Source: Acetobacter lambici
Lineage (GTDB): Bacteria > Pseudomonadota > Alphaproteobacteria > Acetobacterales > Acetobacteraceae
Assembly: GCF_011516885.1 (NCBI RefSeq)
Contig: NZ_WOTD01000024.1
Location: 1 to 34,891 of the forward strand
Reading direction: 5' to 3'
Length of the DNA stretch: 34,891 bases
Shown: positions 1 to 8,020 of the stretch, one piece after another
Layout: each line of letters opens with the position of its first letter
Position numbering within the stretch: the first letter of the stretch is position 1
Made by a program: the position numbers and the translations under genes
The notes under the pieces: generated by a model
Told to the model about the DNA's origin: nothing
The model's database searches: none
What the model saw: the letters and a program-made list of their open reading frames with translations, nothing else

Positions 1-30
1 ACAGAGGGCTGCCCATCCAGAATGCCTCCT

Positions 31-615
31 TCAGAGAATGGTCAGCATCCTGTGAATCACATTTTTAAACCGATGGGTACCCCGTGAGTCAGGCCAAACA
101 ATGGTTGGTATTACCCCCCACTGGCGCTGGTCAAACGTGGCATCACTCTGGATCTGGGTTAGGGTATTGCCGGTAAAGTGCATGGCCACATCAAAGGTTA
201 GCGGGTGGGTCTGGCCGCGCATACTCAGCTTGCCTACAAGAACGGTCTGCGGCTTGCCCTGACGGATTGTGGGTTTGCACTCCCCCACAAAACGCATGTT
301 CGGGTGGTCATCCCCATCCAGCATAATGCCTGAGAGCATGATGGCCCGCAGCACGGCCGACCCGACCTTGAGGGACTGCACCCCCATACTCAGTTCCACG
401 TGGCAGCTCTGGTCCTCGGGGTCATAGGTCAGATTACCCTCGACCTGTTCAAAGCTGCCTTCAATATTGGTTACGGCTGTTTTGGCATACAGGTGGGCCT
501 GCGTATTGGCTGGCCCCAGCACCACATGCGGCGGTTTGGCCGCAACGTGCCCGGTCGTCAAAGCCGCACCTGCAAGGGCTGCACATACAAAAAACACCGC
601 CTGACCAGTCCGCAT
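31..615 (-). CDS. YceI-like periplasmic/secreted lipid-binding protein
   Basis: Predicted 194-residue exported protein of the YceI family, a lipocalin-like beta-barrel thought to bind isoprenoid or other lipids outside the cytoplasm. The N-terminus is a signal peptide (MRTGQAVFFVCAALAGAALT, then a likely cut near GHVAA/KPP). The mature part has typical family features: an early FxQVEG-type strand, a central LDGDDHPNMRF segment and a late LTIRGxTHPLTFD-like strand (here LSMRGQTHPLTFDVAM). I chose the ATG at 615 because a GGAGG lies 11 bases upstream and the signal peptide starts there; an in-frame upstream start would add an unlikely 12-residue leader. It ends near the window edge and is separated by 134 bases from piuC on the same strand. 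The exact ligand is unknown. Confidence 0.8.
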   Translation of the reverse strand: MRTGQAVFFVCAALAGAALTTGHVAAKPPHVVLGPANTQAHLYAKTAVTNIEGSFEQVEGNLTYDPEDQSCHVELSMGVQSLKVGSAVLRAIMLSGIMLDGDDHPNMRFVGECKPTIRQGKPQTVLVGKLSMRGQTHPLTFDVAMHFTGNTLTQIQSDATFDQRQWGVIPTIVWPDSRGTHRFKNVIHRMLTIL

Positions 616-749
616 GAGCACAGAACCTCCCCAATGGCGGCATCCAGCCATTGGGCCGCTCCATACCCCCTGTTAACGGCTGGCGGGCCAAAAGGCTGCC
701 TGCGCCGCGATGCGCATCGGGCACGACCCCGTGGCAGGTTGCGGGCTGC

Positions 750-1433
750 TTACAACTCGGTCCACTGGCGCATGAGGTTATGGTACGTGGCCGTCAGCCC
801 CAGCACGGCGGGGTGGTTGTCGGGCAGGGTTTTGCGCGTTTCCATAATGGAATTGTCAAACTGGTACAGTAATGCGCGTTGCGTATCATCGCGCACCATG
901 GACTGGGTCCAGAAAAAGGACGCCCAGCGGCTCCCCCGCGTAATGGGGCTGACCGCGTGCAGGCTGGTGGAAGGATAGACCACCATATCCCCCGCTGGCA
1001 GCTTAACGCTCTGCTGGCCGTATGTGTCCTGAATAACCAGTTCGCCGCCATCATATTCATCTGGCGCACTTAAAAACAGGGTGGAGGAGACATCCGTCCG
1101 TAAGCGGAACCCCGTGTCCGGTATGGGGCGAATGGCGTTGTCCACGTGCATGTCAAACTGCATGCCCTCGTCATAACGGTTGAACAGGGGCGGATAAACG
1201 CGCAGCGGCAGGGCCGCACTATGGAACAGCGGATTACGGCCGAGTGCCTGCAAGATCAGGTCACCCAGATGTCTGGCGGCATCACTGTCCTGGGGGATCT
1301 GAAGGTTGTATTTGGCCTTGGCCGACTGGTCCCCCGCCGTCACCTTGCCGTCCACCCAGTTCTGCTGCTCCAGAATCTGGCGGAAGCGCGCCACTTCCTC
1401 CTTTGTCAGAACTTTTGGAATATGGACCAGCAT
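750..1433 (-). CDS. piuC: PKHD-type Fe(II)/2-oxoglutarate hydroxylase, PiuC/YbiX family
   Basis: Predicted 227-residue Fe(II)- and 2-oxoglutarate-dependent dioxygenase, the size of E. coli YbiX. The metal triad is visible as H96-x-D98 (in MQFDMHVDN) and H159 (STSLHAVSP), and R169 (GSRWASFFW) is in place to bind 2-oxoglutarate. PiuC proteins usually sit beside catecholate-siderophore TonB receptors and are iron-repressed; their substrate is not established. The start at 1433 is supported by AAGGAG nine bases upstream and by the family start ([10 protein letters not shown]). A strong Fur-box match overlaps the promoter just upstream, so iron-starvation induction is expected. No receptor gene is adjacent inside the window. 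Confidence 0.93.
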   Translation of the reverse strand: MLVHIPKVLTKEEVARFRQILEQQNWVDGKVTAGDQSAKAKYNLQIPQDSDAARHLGDLILQALGRNPLFHSAALPLRVYPPLFNRYDEGMQFDMHVDNAIRPIPDTGFRLRTDVSSTLFLSAPDEYDGGELVIQDTYGQQSVKLPAGDMVVYPSTSLHAVSPITRGSRWASFFWTQSMVRDDTQRALLYQFDNSIMETRKTLPDNHPAVLGLTATYHNLMRQWTEL

Positions 1434-1466
1434 GCACCTGTGCTCCTTGGCTGAACATGTTGGCCG

Positions 1467-1496
1467 CTTATAGGTGATAATGCGAGTTATTATCAA
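1467..1496 (-). promoter_or_regulatory. Fur box overlapping the piuC promoter
   Basis: On the minus strand TTGATA (1491-1496) and TATAAG (1467-1472) are separated by 18 bases and form a sigma-70-type promoter 34 bases upstream of the piuC start. The spacer is covered by GATAATGCGAGTTATTATC (1476-1494), which matches the 19-base Fur consensus at 15 positions. Binding of Fe-Fur here would block RNA polymerase. Seen in sequence; the regulator is inferred from the motif and from what is known of piuC genes. Confidence 0.85.
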
Positions 1497-1882
1497 TATA
1501 AATGCGCATCCATCCTCCATATCAACACTCCGCGCCACCCCTTGCATCCCAACCGTTAGGGTATACAGTCCACTCCCTTACCCGGCATGGGCCACACCCC
1601 TTTGTGCCCAACACAAAAAGCATAGAACAATGCCATAGCCACCAGCACACAACAGCCACACAGGCACATTGGTTGTGATATGCACAAATACCACAGGCCG
1701 TGCTTTGTATTATAAACGCGGTTCGTATTATACTGTGGCGTTCATAATCTGATATGGTTCTTGTCCCGCGCGTTCAACAATCCGTACCGAATCATATTTT
1801 ATATATTTCTATCAAAGGGTTCCGTTAACACATGTCTCCCGCATTTATTACCTTGTCTCCCCTTAATCAGATGAAGGAGACA
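1497..1882 (+). promoter_or_regulatory. Intergenic region with promoter of the globin diguanylate cyclase
   Basis: AT-rich non-coding stretch between divergent piuC and the dosC-like gene. A good sigma-70 promoter is TTGTAT (1706-1711), 17-base spacer, TATACT (1729-1734), which leaves a leader of about 140 bases. The octamer GTATTATA occurs twice in direct orientation (1707-1714 and 1725-1732), spaced by 18 bases, overlapping both promoter elements; it could be a regulator site or chance in AT-rich sequence. A downstream AAGGAG at about 1874-1879 serves the ATG at 1883. No gene was recognised in this stretch. Confidence 0.55.
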
Positions 1883-3199
1883 ATGAACGAGACCCCAGCA
1901 CATATCCGCGAAATTTTACGGACCGTGGTCACGGACTCCGGGCAGAACTGCGTGAACCTGTTTTACACAGCGCTCTTCCAGCATGAACGCGCGGCCATTT
2001 TTTTGGAAAAGGAGCTTGTTGAGGTCAAAATGCGGCCCCAACTGCTTGCCTGGATCCAGAGCCTGTTTTTTACCGATGCGGACCATGCCGAGGAGTTGAG
2101 CGAACTCCAGTGCCGTGTAGGTGCCGTCCATGCGCAGTTGGAAATTCCGACCGATATTGTTGTGTACGGAATTTATATTATAAAACAAGCACTTGTTGAG
2201 GGAATAAAGGCGTCCACCTCCAATAAGGACGATACAATTGCCGCCATTATTTACCTGAACAACATGATGGACTTTGCCTTCAAGTTCATGATCAAGGCTT
2301 ACGACATCAACTTCCGCAAAAAAGTGGAAAGTGACGAGGCCTTCCGCCTTGTCTCCCTCGGGCACAATATTTCCTACGAAAAAGAAACACAGATCAGCAC
2401 CTTTTCGGGCTGGAGCACGCAGGCTTTTTTCTGCCTGTGCAAGGGCCATGCGGCGGACCTGCCCACTATTGCGGAATCCGAATTTGGCCTGTGGCTGACC
2501 CATAAGGGCATGAGCCTGTTCAAAGGCACGCATGAAGCCATAGAAATCCAGAACAAGGTGCGTGATCTGGATGCCAAGATCGAGACCATTCACCAGACCG
2601 GTGTTATTCCAAGCGAGTTCCCAACCGAACTCCACAAAGCCATTACCAGCCTGACCTTTCTGATCGGGCGTGTATTCCGGCATCTGGAGGAAGTGGAAAA
2701 CGGGCGCGACCCGCTGACCAAGGTTTTCAACCGTCGATTCCTTGACGTGGTTATCCAGAACGAGATCACCTTTGCCCTGACGCATGAAAAACCGTTCAGT
2801 CTGGTTATTCTGGACATTGACCACTTTAAAAAAATCAATGACCGGTTTGGTCATCTGGTGGGCGATGAGGTGCTGTGTTTTGTGGCGGAAATTATTGCCG
2901 CCAACGTCCGCGCCAACGACTTTATCTTCCGCTATGGCGGAGAGGAATTCCTGATTGTCCTGACCGAAACCACGGTGGCGGACGGGCTGGCCTGTGCGGA
3001 GCGTATCCGCCGCGCGCTGGCCGAACAGCCGCTCACGCTTTCCTCCCACGATCAGGTCAATGTTACCCTCTCTGGCGGTGTGACGTCCTTTGAGGGCGAA
3101 ACCAACAGCCGCCTGCTGATCCATCAGGCGGATGAAGCGCTTTACAAAGCCAAGAATAACGGTCGCAACCGTATTGTAACCGCGCACCACGGCCCTTGA
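1883..3199 (+). CDS. Globin-coupled haem oxygen-sensing diguanylate cyclase (DosC-like)
   Basis: Predicted 438-residue cytoplasmic enzyme making c-di-GMP from two GTP. Residues about 1-150 are a globin-sensor domain resembling E. coli DosC: H83 (in RVGAVHAQLEIP) is the expected proximal haem ligand and Y28 (LFYTALF) aligns with the distal Tyr of DosC. Residues about 160-265 form a middle helical domain resembling the zinc-binding CZB domain around SEFGLWLTHKG, but with Ser where CZB has Cys. Residues about 275-435 are a GGDEF domain with active site GGEEF (352-356) and an RxxD inhibitory site (R343-D346), so it should be active and product-inhibited. The start at 1883 has AAGGAG five bases upstream; an upstream in-frame ATG (1832) lacks one. 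An HD-GYP gene follows, giving a synthesis/degradation pair analogous to DosC/DosP. Confidence 0.9.
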   Translation: MNETPAHIREILRTVVTDSGQNCVNLFYTALFQHERAAIFLEKELVEVKMRPQLLAWIQSLFFTDADHAEELSELQCRVGAVHAQLEIPTDIVVYGIYIIKQALVEGIKASTSNKDDTIAAIIYLNNMMDFAFKFMIKAYDINFRKKVESDEAFRLVSLGHNISYEKETQISTFSGWSTQAFFCLCKGHAADLPTIAESEFGLWLTHKGMSLFKGTHEAIEIQNKVRDLDAKIETIHQTGVIPSEFPTELHKAITSLTFLIGRVFRHLEEVENGRDPLTKVFNRRFLDVVIQNEITFALTHEKPFSLVILDIDHFKKINDRFGHLVGDEVLCFVAEIIAANVRANDFIFRYGGEEFLIVLTETTVADGLACAERIRRALAEQPLTLSSHDQVNVTLSGGVTSFEGETNSRLLIHQADEALYKAKNNGRNRIVTAHHGP

Positions 3200-3527
3200 A
3201 AAAAGCCTGATTATATTACGAATTTATCAGCAATGCGGCTCACACTCCCTTTGTATAACACGGGGAGCAGGCGCGGATGGCTGCCCTCCGCTTACCGCAG
3301 ATTTATGCATAATGCATTGATTGAAAACATTTTTATATCTATGCCGCGTCTATTCCGTTGTACGCTTGGCTGCAATTCTCTTCTGGCATTGCAACAAGTG
3401 CAGTGCAGAAGCGCCATGTTTTCTTGGTAATAAATTTTTTTCTGAGTTTACTGCGTATTTTATTGATTATAAAATCACCAAACGAAAACTAAATAAATCA
3501 CATTCAATCTCTACGAGTAAACTATGT
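3200..3527 (+). other. AT-rich intergenic region before the HD-GYP gene
   Basis: Non-coding, clearly more AT-rich than its neighbours, with runs of T and A. It contains small symmetric elements: ATGCAT-A-ATGCAT near 3304-3317 and TGATT-ATAA-AATCA at 3464-3477. The latter looks superficially like a CRP/FNR-type site but fits neither spacing. It probably carries the HD-GYP promoter, so that gene need not be co-transcribed with the cyclase. No coding sequence is recognisable. Confidence 0.4.
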
Positions 3528-4196
3528 ATGCCTGACTGTACCATCGCCTCCACGTGGGATGCCGGAACGCTTCCCCCGCCCTCACTCCCGCACAAAGAGT
3601 TCATCCGGGGTGTGAGCAATATCCAGAACGGGCATGGTCGTCGCGTTGGGTTGCTGGCTGCGCGTATCAATGAACTGGCAGGCTTTGGACTGAACCAGAG
3701 CATTATCCAACTCGCCGGAGAACTGCACGATACAGGCAAGGTGCTGACCGGGGGGGACATTCTGCATGCCCCGCGCCCACTAACCCCGGAAGAAAAAAGC
3801 GTTATTCGCAAGCACCCGCTGCTGGGGCTTGGCGTGCTGCAATGGTACGAACACGACTTCCCGCGTGAGGTTATGGATGCGGCCCTGCTCCACCATGAAC
3901 GGTGGGACGGTACAGGCTACCCGCTGGGGCTAAAGGGCCAGAACATTCCGCTGTGGGTGCAGGTGATTTCTGTTGCCGATACAATTGATGCCTGCCTGTC
4001 CAAGCGGAACTACAAACACTCATGGACACCAGAAGCCGTTCGCAAAATTCTGCAACAAGAAGCCGGGCGCGCGTTTGAACCCAAACTAGCCATTCTGTGC
4101 GCCGACCATCTGGACGATCTGCTAGAAGTCTGGAACGCAGATTACGCATGGGAAAAACTGGGGAACAAGCTCCCCGCCAACCTGCACTCCAACTAA
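3528..4196 (+). CDS. HD-GYP domain c-di-GMP phosphodiesterase
   Basis: Predicted 222-residue protein that is essentially a stand-alone HD-GYP domain, a family that hydrolyses c-di-GMP to pGpG or GMP. Visible motifs in order are H36 (NGHGRRV), the HD pair H67-D68 followed by TGK, H96 (RKHPLLG), H122-H123-E, the GTGYP signature (128-132) followed by LGLKGQNIPL, and D151 (SVADTIDA). This is the full metal and GYP set, so activity is likely. No receiver or other sensor domain is attached, so control may come from transcription or partner proteins. The start at 3528 was chosen because upstream in-frame sequence is AT-rich and not protein-like, though the ribosome site is weak. It follows the haem-sensing cyclase and probably opposes it. 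Confidence 0.87.
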   Translation: MPDCTIASTWDAGTLPPPSLPHKEFIRGVSNIQNGHGRRVGLLAARINELAGFGLNQSIIQLAGELHDTGKVLTGGDILHAPRPLTPEEKSVIRKHPLLGLGVLQWYEHDFPREVMDAALLHHERWDGTGYPLGLKGQNIPLWVQVISVADTIDACLSKRNYKHSWTPEAVRKILQQEAGRAFEPKLAILCADHLDDLLEVWNADYAWEKLGNKLPANLHSN

Positions 4197-4222
4197 CCCC
4201 CGAACACGCTGGCCGGGGGTTA
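4194..4222. terminator. Hairpin between convergent genes
   Basis: A perfect 9-base stem, TAACCCCCG (4194-4202) with CGGGGGTTA (4214-4222), loop 11, sits between the stop of the HD-GYP gene (its TAA is the first three bases) and the convergent ABM gene ending at 4231. No long U-tract follows on either strand, so termination may be weak or Rho-assisted. Confidence 0.5.
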
Positions 4223-4230
4223 AGGTCTGC

Positions 4231-4551
4231 TCAGGCTGTTACGCTTTGCAAAACGGTAAAGCCCTCAAACACCGGCGGGCCTGCGGTCAGCGCACGCCCC
4301 TGCCCCGCTCCCGCATGAGCCTGACGGAACTGCTCGGACTGGGTCCAGCCCACGAACGCATCGTATGATGCCCATACGGTGTGCGAGGCATAAAGCCTGC
4401 CGCCCTCTTTTTCCGGGCCACGCAGGAACTGAAAGCTGATAAAACCGGGAACAGTCTGCAACAGCACCTCCCGGTCCAGCCAACGCTGTTCGAAGGCCTC
4501 CTCATTCTCGGGCGTGACCAGAAAACGGTTCATGGCAATATACTGGGGCAT
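4231..4551 (-). CDS. ABM-domain monooxygenase, IsdG/HmuQ-like haem-degrading type
   Basis: Predicted 106-residue ferredoxin-like antibiotic-biosynthesis-monooxygenase domain protein. The sequence fits haem-degrading IsdG-type enzymes: N8 (IAMNRF), W69 (FVGWTQSEQF) and H79 (FRQAHAG) match the Asn/Trp/His triad of IsdG in both identity and spacing. Such enzymes open haem to release iron in the cytoplasm as a dimer. Activity on haem is inferred; other ABM proteins act on quinones or polyketides. It lies convergent to the HD-GYP gene, with the iron genes piuC and nfeF/nfeR nearby. No Fur box was seen directly upstream. Confidence 0.75.
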   Translation of the reverse strand: MPQYIAMNRFLVTPENEEAFEQRWLDREVLLQTVPGFISFQFLRGPEKEGGRLYASHTVWASYDAFVGWTQSEQFRQAHAGAGQGRALTAGPPVFEGFTVLQSVTA

Positions 4552-4785
4552 GGTCTGTGTGTTCCCTCTTATACGGGTGGTGGCGCAACAGGTTCATGCA
4601 AGAAACCAGAAAAACTTAAGCCCCTGCATGCCATGCCGCCAAACCTGATCCTGCGCCCAAACAGGGGCACCAGCAACAAGAAATCCGGCCCGCCAGCCCC
4701 TGCGCCATACACCCCGCATCCCACGGACCCGCCTGCGTAATGCGGCCCACATGGCAGCAGAGCCAGCAACTTGTGGCGCATGGCC
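4552..4785. other. Intergenic region, nothing recognised
   Basis: Between the ABM gene start and the exporter stop. No convincing gene, promoter or RNA was seen. Confidence 0.4.
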
Positions 4786-6303
4786 CTAGCCCTCGCGCAC
4801 CCCGCGCGGGGTGCGCAGCATAAGCCCCACAACCAACGCAAATGCACCAAACATAAAGCTGCTGCTCACGCTCAGGCTGGCGCTGATCGCCCCTTTATAG
4901 GCCTGTATGACCTGTGCATGCATGGCGGGGGAAAGCCCACCAAGGGCAACCATGCCCTTTTGCAAAAACACCGATACATCCATCTTAACCGGCAGGGTGC
5001 GCAGGGAATGCTGCAAGGTCAGCGCCATAACGCCGCCAGAAAGAGCGACCCCTAGTGAGCCACCGAGCGAGCGGATAAACGACATCATGGCCGTGGCAAT
5101 GCCCAGACTGTTCCTTGGCACGGCATTCTGGATCATGACCGTGGCATTGGGCATGCCAATACCCATGCCCACACCAAGGCAGCCCATGCTGAGCAGAAAA
5201 AACAGTGGTTGCGCGCCATGCCGGGCGCAAAGGGCAAGCAGGCTGAGTGCTGTAAACTCAATTCCCACGCCAATGGCCAGCAACAGCGCGTAACGCTGCG
5301 TTCTGGAGGAGACATACCCACCCAGAATGGAGCTGACCATCATGGTGCCAACCTGTGGCAGCAGCATCACCCCCGAAAAAGCAGGACTCTGCCCCAGCAC
5401 CAACTGGTAATACAGGGGCAGAAAAACCATAGACCCCATCATGGCAAAAGACATAATGCCCGTTGCCACCACACAGACCGAAAAACTGGGAATACGCAGC
5501 AACTCAAAACTGACCAGCGGCTCGGGCGCACGCCGCTCCTGCACAATAAATGCCCCAAAAAACGCGCAGCTTCCCCCCAGCAACGCAAAGGTCAGGGGGG
5601 AGGACCACGCAAGGGACGTACCCGCCGCATTGAACAGCAGCAAAAAGCCCGCTGTTGCCACGCTCAGCAACGCCGCACCCCAATAATCAATCCGGGGTCT
5701 GGCCTGCGCGCCACCGCCGGGCAGGTTGAGCATGATCAACGCAAAAGCCAGCAGGCCAACGGGCAGATTAACCCAGAACACCCACCGCCAGGACAGGGCG
5801 CTGGTCAGCACCCCGCCCAAAAAAGGCCCGGTTACACTGCTCATGGCAAAAGCGCCCGTAAACAGCCCCTGGTAACGCCCACGCTGCTGCGGGCTCACCA
5901 TATCGCCAATAACCGTCTGGGAGAGGGTCATCAGCCCCCCAGCGCCTACCCCCTGCAACCCACGGAACAGAATAAGCTGCCACATGCTCTGCGCCACACC
6001 GCACAAAAGCGAGGCCAGCAGAAAAGACCCAATACTGAACCCCAGCAAAGGCCGCCTGCCAAACATATCGGACAGTTTGCCATACAGAGGCGTTGCAATG
6101 GTGGAGGTGAGCATAAAAGCCGTAACCACCCACGACATGCGCGCAAGCCCGCCAAGGTCGCTTACAATCGTTGGGAGCGCTGTGGAGACAATGCTCTGGT
6201 CCAGAGCACCGAGCACCATGGTCAGAATAAGACCAGCAAAAACAAGGGTCCGTGCTGTGGGCGTATAGGCCAGAGCTGTTTGCGTTACGGGGGAAGGCTG
6301 CAC
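4786..6303 (-). CDS. DHA2-family MFS multidrug exporter (EmrB/QacA type)
   Basis: Predicted 505-residue inner-membrane proton-drug antiporter with about 14 transmembrane helices. Motif A is visible (LYGKLSDMFGRRPLLG), the TM1 region carries the DHA2 signature LGALDQSIVSTALPTI, TM4 has RGLQGVGAGGLM, and motif C follows (GPFLGGVLTSALSWRWVFW). The C-terminus has a further MGIGMPNATVMIQNAVP segment typical of the family. The start is a GTG at 6303 with AGGA seven bases upstream. It lies 114 bases after the ferric reductase gene on the same strand and could be read through from it. The substrate is not predictable; no EmrA-like adaptor is adjacent. Confidence 0.88.
   Translation of the reverse strand: MQPSPVTQTALAYTPTARTLVFAGLILTMVLGALDQSIVSTALPTIVSDLGGLARMSWVVTAFMLTSTIATPLYGKLSDMFGRRPLLGFSIGSFLLASLLCGVAQSMWQLILFRGLQGVGAGGLMTLSQTVIGDMVSPQQRGRYQGLFTGAFAMSSVTGPFLGGVLTSALSWRWVFWVNLPVGLLAFALIMLNLPGGGAQARPRIDYWGAALLSVATAGFLLLFNAAGTSLAWSSPLTFALLGGSCAFFGAFIVQERRAPEPLVSFELLRIPSFSVCVVATGIMSFAMMGSMVFLPLYYQLVLGQSPAFSGVMLLPQVGTMMVSSILGGYVSSRTQRYALLLAIGVGIEFTALSLLALCARHGAQPLFFLLSMGCLGVGMGIGMPNATVMIQNAVPRNSLGIATAMMSFIRSLGGSLGVALSGGVMALTLQHSLRTLPVKMDVSVFLQKGMVALGGLSPAMHAQVIQAYKGAISASLSVSSSFMFGAFALVVGLMLRTPRGVREG
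4795..4816. repeat. 22-base perfect palindrome at the 3' end of the exporter gene
   Basis: The two 11-base arms GCGCACCCCGC (4795-4805) and GCGGGGTGCGC (4806-4816) are exact reverse complements, within the last codons of the MFS gene and ending seven bases from its stop. It could fold as a terminator-like hairpin, but no U-tract follows. Confidence 0.45.
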
Positions 6304-6417
6304 GGTTTTATCCTGTTATTCAGTCATCCGCAGGGGCGCGGGCCACATGCTGCGGCTTGGGGGAAGTGCGGCTTTGGCCTGTACACCCCCCATAACTTGC
6401 ACGGCTGGGAGCGGGCG

Positions 6418-7203
6418 TCAGCCCATGGCCTCCACATCCCGCACCGAGGCATCGGCCTGCCCCATAACCCAGTACCCCGAAGCCTTGACCCACTGGACCG
6501 GCACGTAGCGTTCCTCCAGCAGGTAGCGCCGCACGGCTCTTGCCACATGGGCCTCTGCCCCGACCCAGACAAAGGTGCCCGGCTCAATGGCGATCTGGCC
6601 CAGTGCCGCCAGAATGGCCTGTGCCTGATCCGCCTGCTCCATGGGCCGGTGTACCCAATGTGCATGATGGGTGGCAGACGTTGCAAAATGCTGTTCGTCC
6701 GCTGCCCCCGGCACGGCCACAACGGTAGTAGCACTTGCGTGCGCGGGCAGTTCCTCCACCCGGCGGCCAATGGCGGGTAGCGCGGTCTCATCCCCCACAA
6801 GGAGCCAACGCGCCGCAGTATTGCTGATAACACGCGAGCCTTTTGGCCCGCCAATATCCAGCCTGTCACCCACCTGTGCGGCGCGTGCCCATGCGGCAGC
6901 GGGGCCACCGTGGTGGTCCACAAAGTCCAGCACCAGCGTTGCAGTCTGCGGGTTGTAATGGCGGGGCGTGTAATCCCTGCGCACTTCCGCCCCATCCGCT
7001 CCGGGTAGAAAGATTTTAATATGATCATCTGGAGCAGCGCTGGCAAAATCGGCCAGTTCCGGCCCGCTCAGGGTTATGCGGATCATATGGGGGGTCAGGC
7101 GTTCCACCGCCGCCACGCTCAGGCTCCGCCTGCGCAGGGGGTGGCGCACGGGTTCAATCATGGGGGCGGGCGGCCAGAGCCGCCCATTTTCCGGCGTTTG
7201 CAT
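6418..7203 (-). CDS. nfeF: NAD(P)H-dependent ferric-siderophore reductase (SIP family)
   Basis: Predicted 261-residue cytoplasmic flavoprotein of the siderophore-interacting family (E. coli YqjH/NfeF, ViuB), which reduces ferric chelates to release Fe(II). The FAD-binding motif is RRDYTPRHYN, followed by DFVDHHGGPAAAWA; the pyridine-nucleotide side shows WLLVGDETALPAI; the C-terminal signature is ASGYWVMGQAD. The start at 7203 has AAGGAG ten bases upstream; longer in-frame starts add a basic, unconserved leader. It lies 61 bases downstream of the PadR gene on the same strand and is probably co-transcribed. In E. coli the homologous pair is divergent, so the arrangement differs while the partnership is kept. 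Confidence 0.88.
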   Translation of the reverse strand: MQTPENGRLWPPAPMIEPVRHPLRRRSLSVAAVERLTPHMIRITLSGPELADFASAAPDDHIKIFLPGADGAEVRRDYTPRHYNPQTATLVLDFVDHHGGPAAAWARAAQVGDRLDIGGPKGSRVISNTAARWLLVGDETALPAIGRRVEELPAHASATTVVAVPGAADEQHFATSATHHAHWVHRPMEQADQAQAILAALGQIAIEPGTFVWVGAEAHVARAVRRYLLEERYVPVQWVKASGYWVMGQADASVRDVEAMG

Positions 7204-7264
7204 GCCTGTCTGTCTCCTTGTTTGGAAGCGTGTAGCCGCCAGGCCGTGTGGTCCGGGTACGGAC

Positions 7265-7861
7265 TTAAGCCTGACCGATTGCGCGGGCGGCCTCGTCCAG
7301 CACGGCGGCAATTTTTTCCGCTTCCTGCGGATCCAGCCCACCGTTGCGCAGCTTCAGGCGCATGGCTGTTTTCAGGTTTTCCATCGCACGCATAACGGGC
7401 ACTGGCGCGTTGCGTCGGCCACCACGCTCTGGCGTGTCGGTGCTGGCGGCACGGGCCAGAATTTCGTCCAGACCTGCACGGTTGGCTGCCAGAAAAGCCT
7501 CACCTTCGGGGGTGATGTGGTAGGTCTTGCGCCCGCTCTCCTCCGTGGGGCGGATATGGCCTGCTTCTTCAAGCCATGTGAGGGTGGGGTAGATCACGCC
7601 CGGACTGGGTGTGTAGCTGCCAGCAAACTTGTCCTCGATGGTTTTGATGAGTTCGTACCCATAGGTCGGATTTTCCCCGATCAGGCTCAGCACGAGCAGA
7701 CGCATCTCCCCGTAATCGAACAGCCGGTGGCGACCACCCCGGCGTCCGCCGCCGCCCCGCCCGTGGTGGTGGCGGCCATTCCCTGCCGGGCCGCTCTGGC
7801 CTTCTGGTGCAAAAAACTGGTGGCGGTGACGACCGCCTGCGTGTCTGTTTTTGTGTTTCAT
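7265..7861 (-). CDS. nfeR: PadR-family metal-responsive repressor (NfeR/YqjI-like)
   Basis: Predicted 198-residue winged-helix repressor. Residues 1-46 are a His/Gly/Arg-rich extension (HKNRH, GRHRHQ, GNGRHHHG) of the kind that binds nickel or iron in E. coli YqjI. Residues about 48-120 are the PadR DNA-binding domain (GEMRLLVLSLIGENPTYGYE; SPGVIYPTLTWLEEAGHI), and the C-terminus is a helical dimerisation region. The next gene is a YqjH-type ferric reductase, the known target of YqjI, which supports the assignment. The likely start codon is seven bases after a -10 box, so the mRNA is probably leaderless. A large palindrome covers the promoter and predicts autorepression of the whole operon. 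Confidence 0.86.
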   Translation of the reverse strand: MKHKNRHAGGRHRHQFFAPEGQSGPAGNGRHHHGRGGGGRRGGRHRLFDYGEMRLLVLSLIGENPTYGYELIKTIEDKFAGSYTPSPGVIYPTLTWLEEAGHIRPTEESGRKTYHITPEGEAFLAANRAGLDEILARAASTDTPERGGRRNAPVPVMRAMENLKTAMRLKLRNGGLDPQEAEKIAAVLDEAARAIGQA

Positions 7862-7867
7862 GATTCC

Positions 7868-7908
7868 GATATACGTCCCGATATATCGTAAGTCAAGATA
7901 TATCGGGA
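7868..7908 (-). promoter_or_regulatory. nfeR-nfeF promoter embedded in a palindromic operator
   Basis: On the minus strand TTGACT (7891-7896), a 17-base spacer and TATATC (7868-7873) form a near-ideal promoter, with the ATG starting seven bases after the -10 box. A perfect inverted repeat, TCCCGATATATC (7876-7887) and GATATATCGGGA (7897-7908), overlaps it so that one arm fills the promoter spacer and the -35 lies between the arms. A third half-site (CCGATATA, 7866-7873) coincides with the -10. Repressor binding would exclude RNA polymerase. The regulator is inferred to be the adjacent PadR protein. Confidence 0.8.
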
Positions 7909-7985
7909 TATGTTTTTTAGAATGCCCCCCATAGCCCGCAAATCCGCCTCAGACTCCTCGCATACCCCGCCCCCCACAGGCAGGA

Positions 7986-8015
7986 TTGACTTGCTGGGCG
8001 CATTTTATTCATACT
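7986..8015 (+). promoter_or_regulatory. Promoter of the fluoride-riboswitch transcript
   Basis: TTGACT (7986-7991), an 18-base spacer and CATACT (8010-8015) make a plausible sigma-70 promoter. The expected transcription start falls at about 8021-8022, exactly where the riboswitch fold begins. Confidence 0.6.
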
Positions 8016-8020
8016 GCATG

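Noticed and set aside
1916-3190. A 424-codon minus-strand frame
   Set aside because: Antisense shadow of the globin diguanylate cyclase.
3463-3478. FNR- or CRP-like site TTGAT-N6-ATCAC before the HD-GYP gene
   Set aside because: Spacing fits neither the FNR (N4) nor the full CRP consensus, and the region is AT-rich enough for chance matches.
5209-6780. A 523-codon plus-strand frame
   Set aside because: It runs antisense through the MFS exporter and reductase genes and has a low-complexity basic translation.
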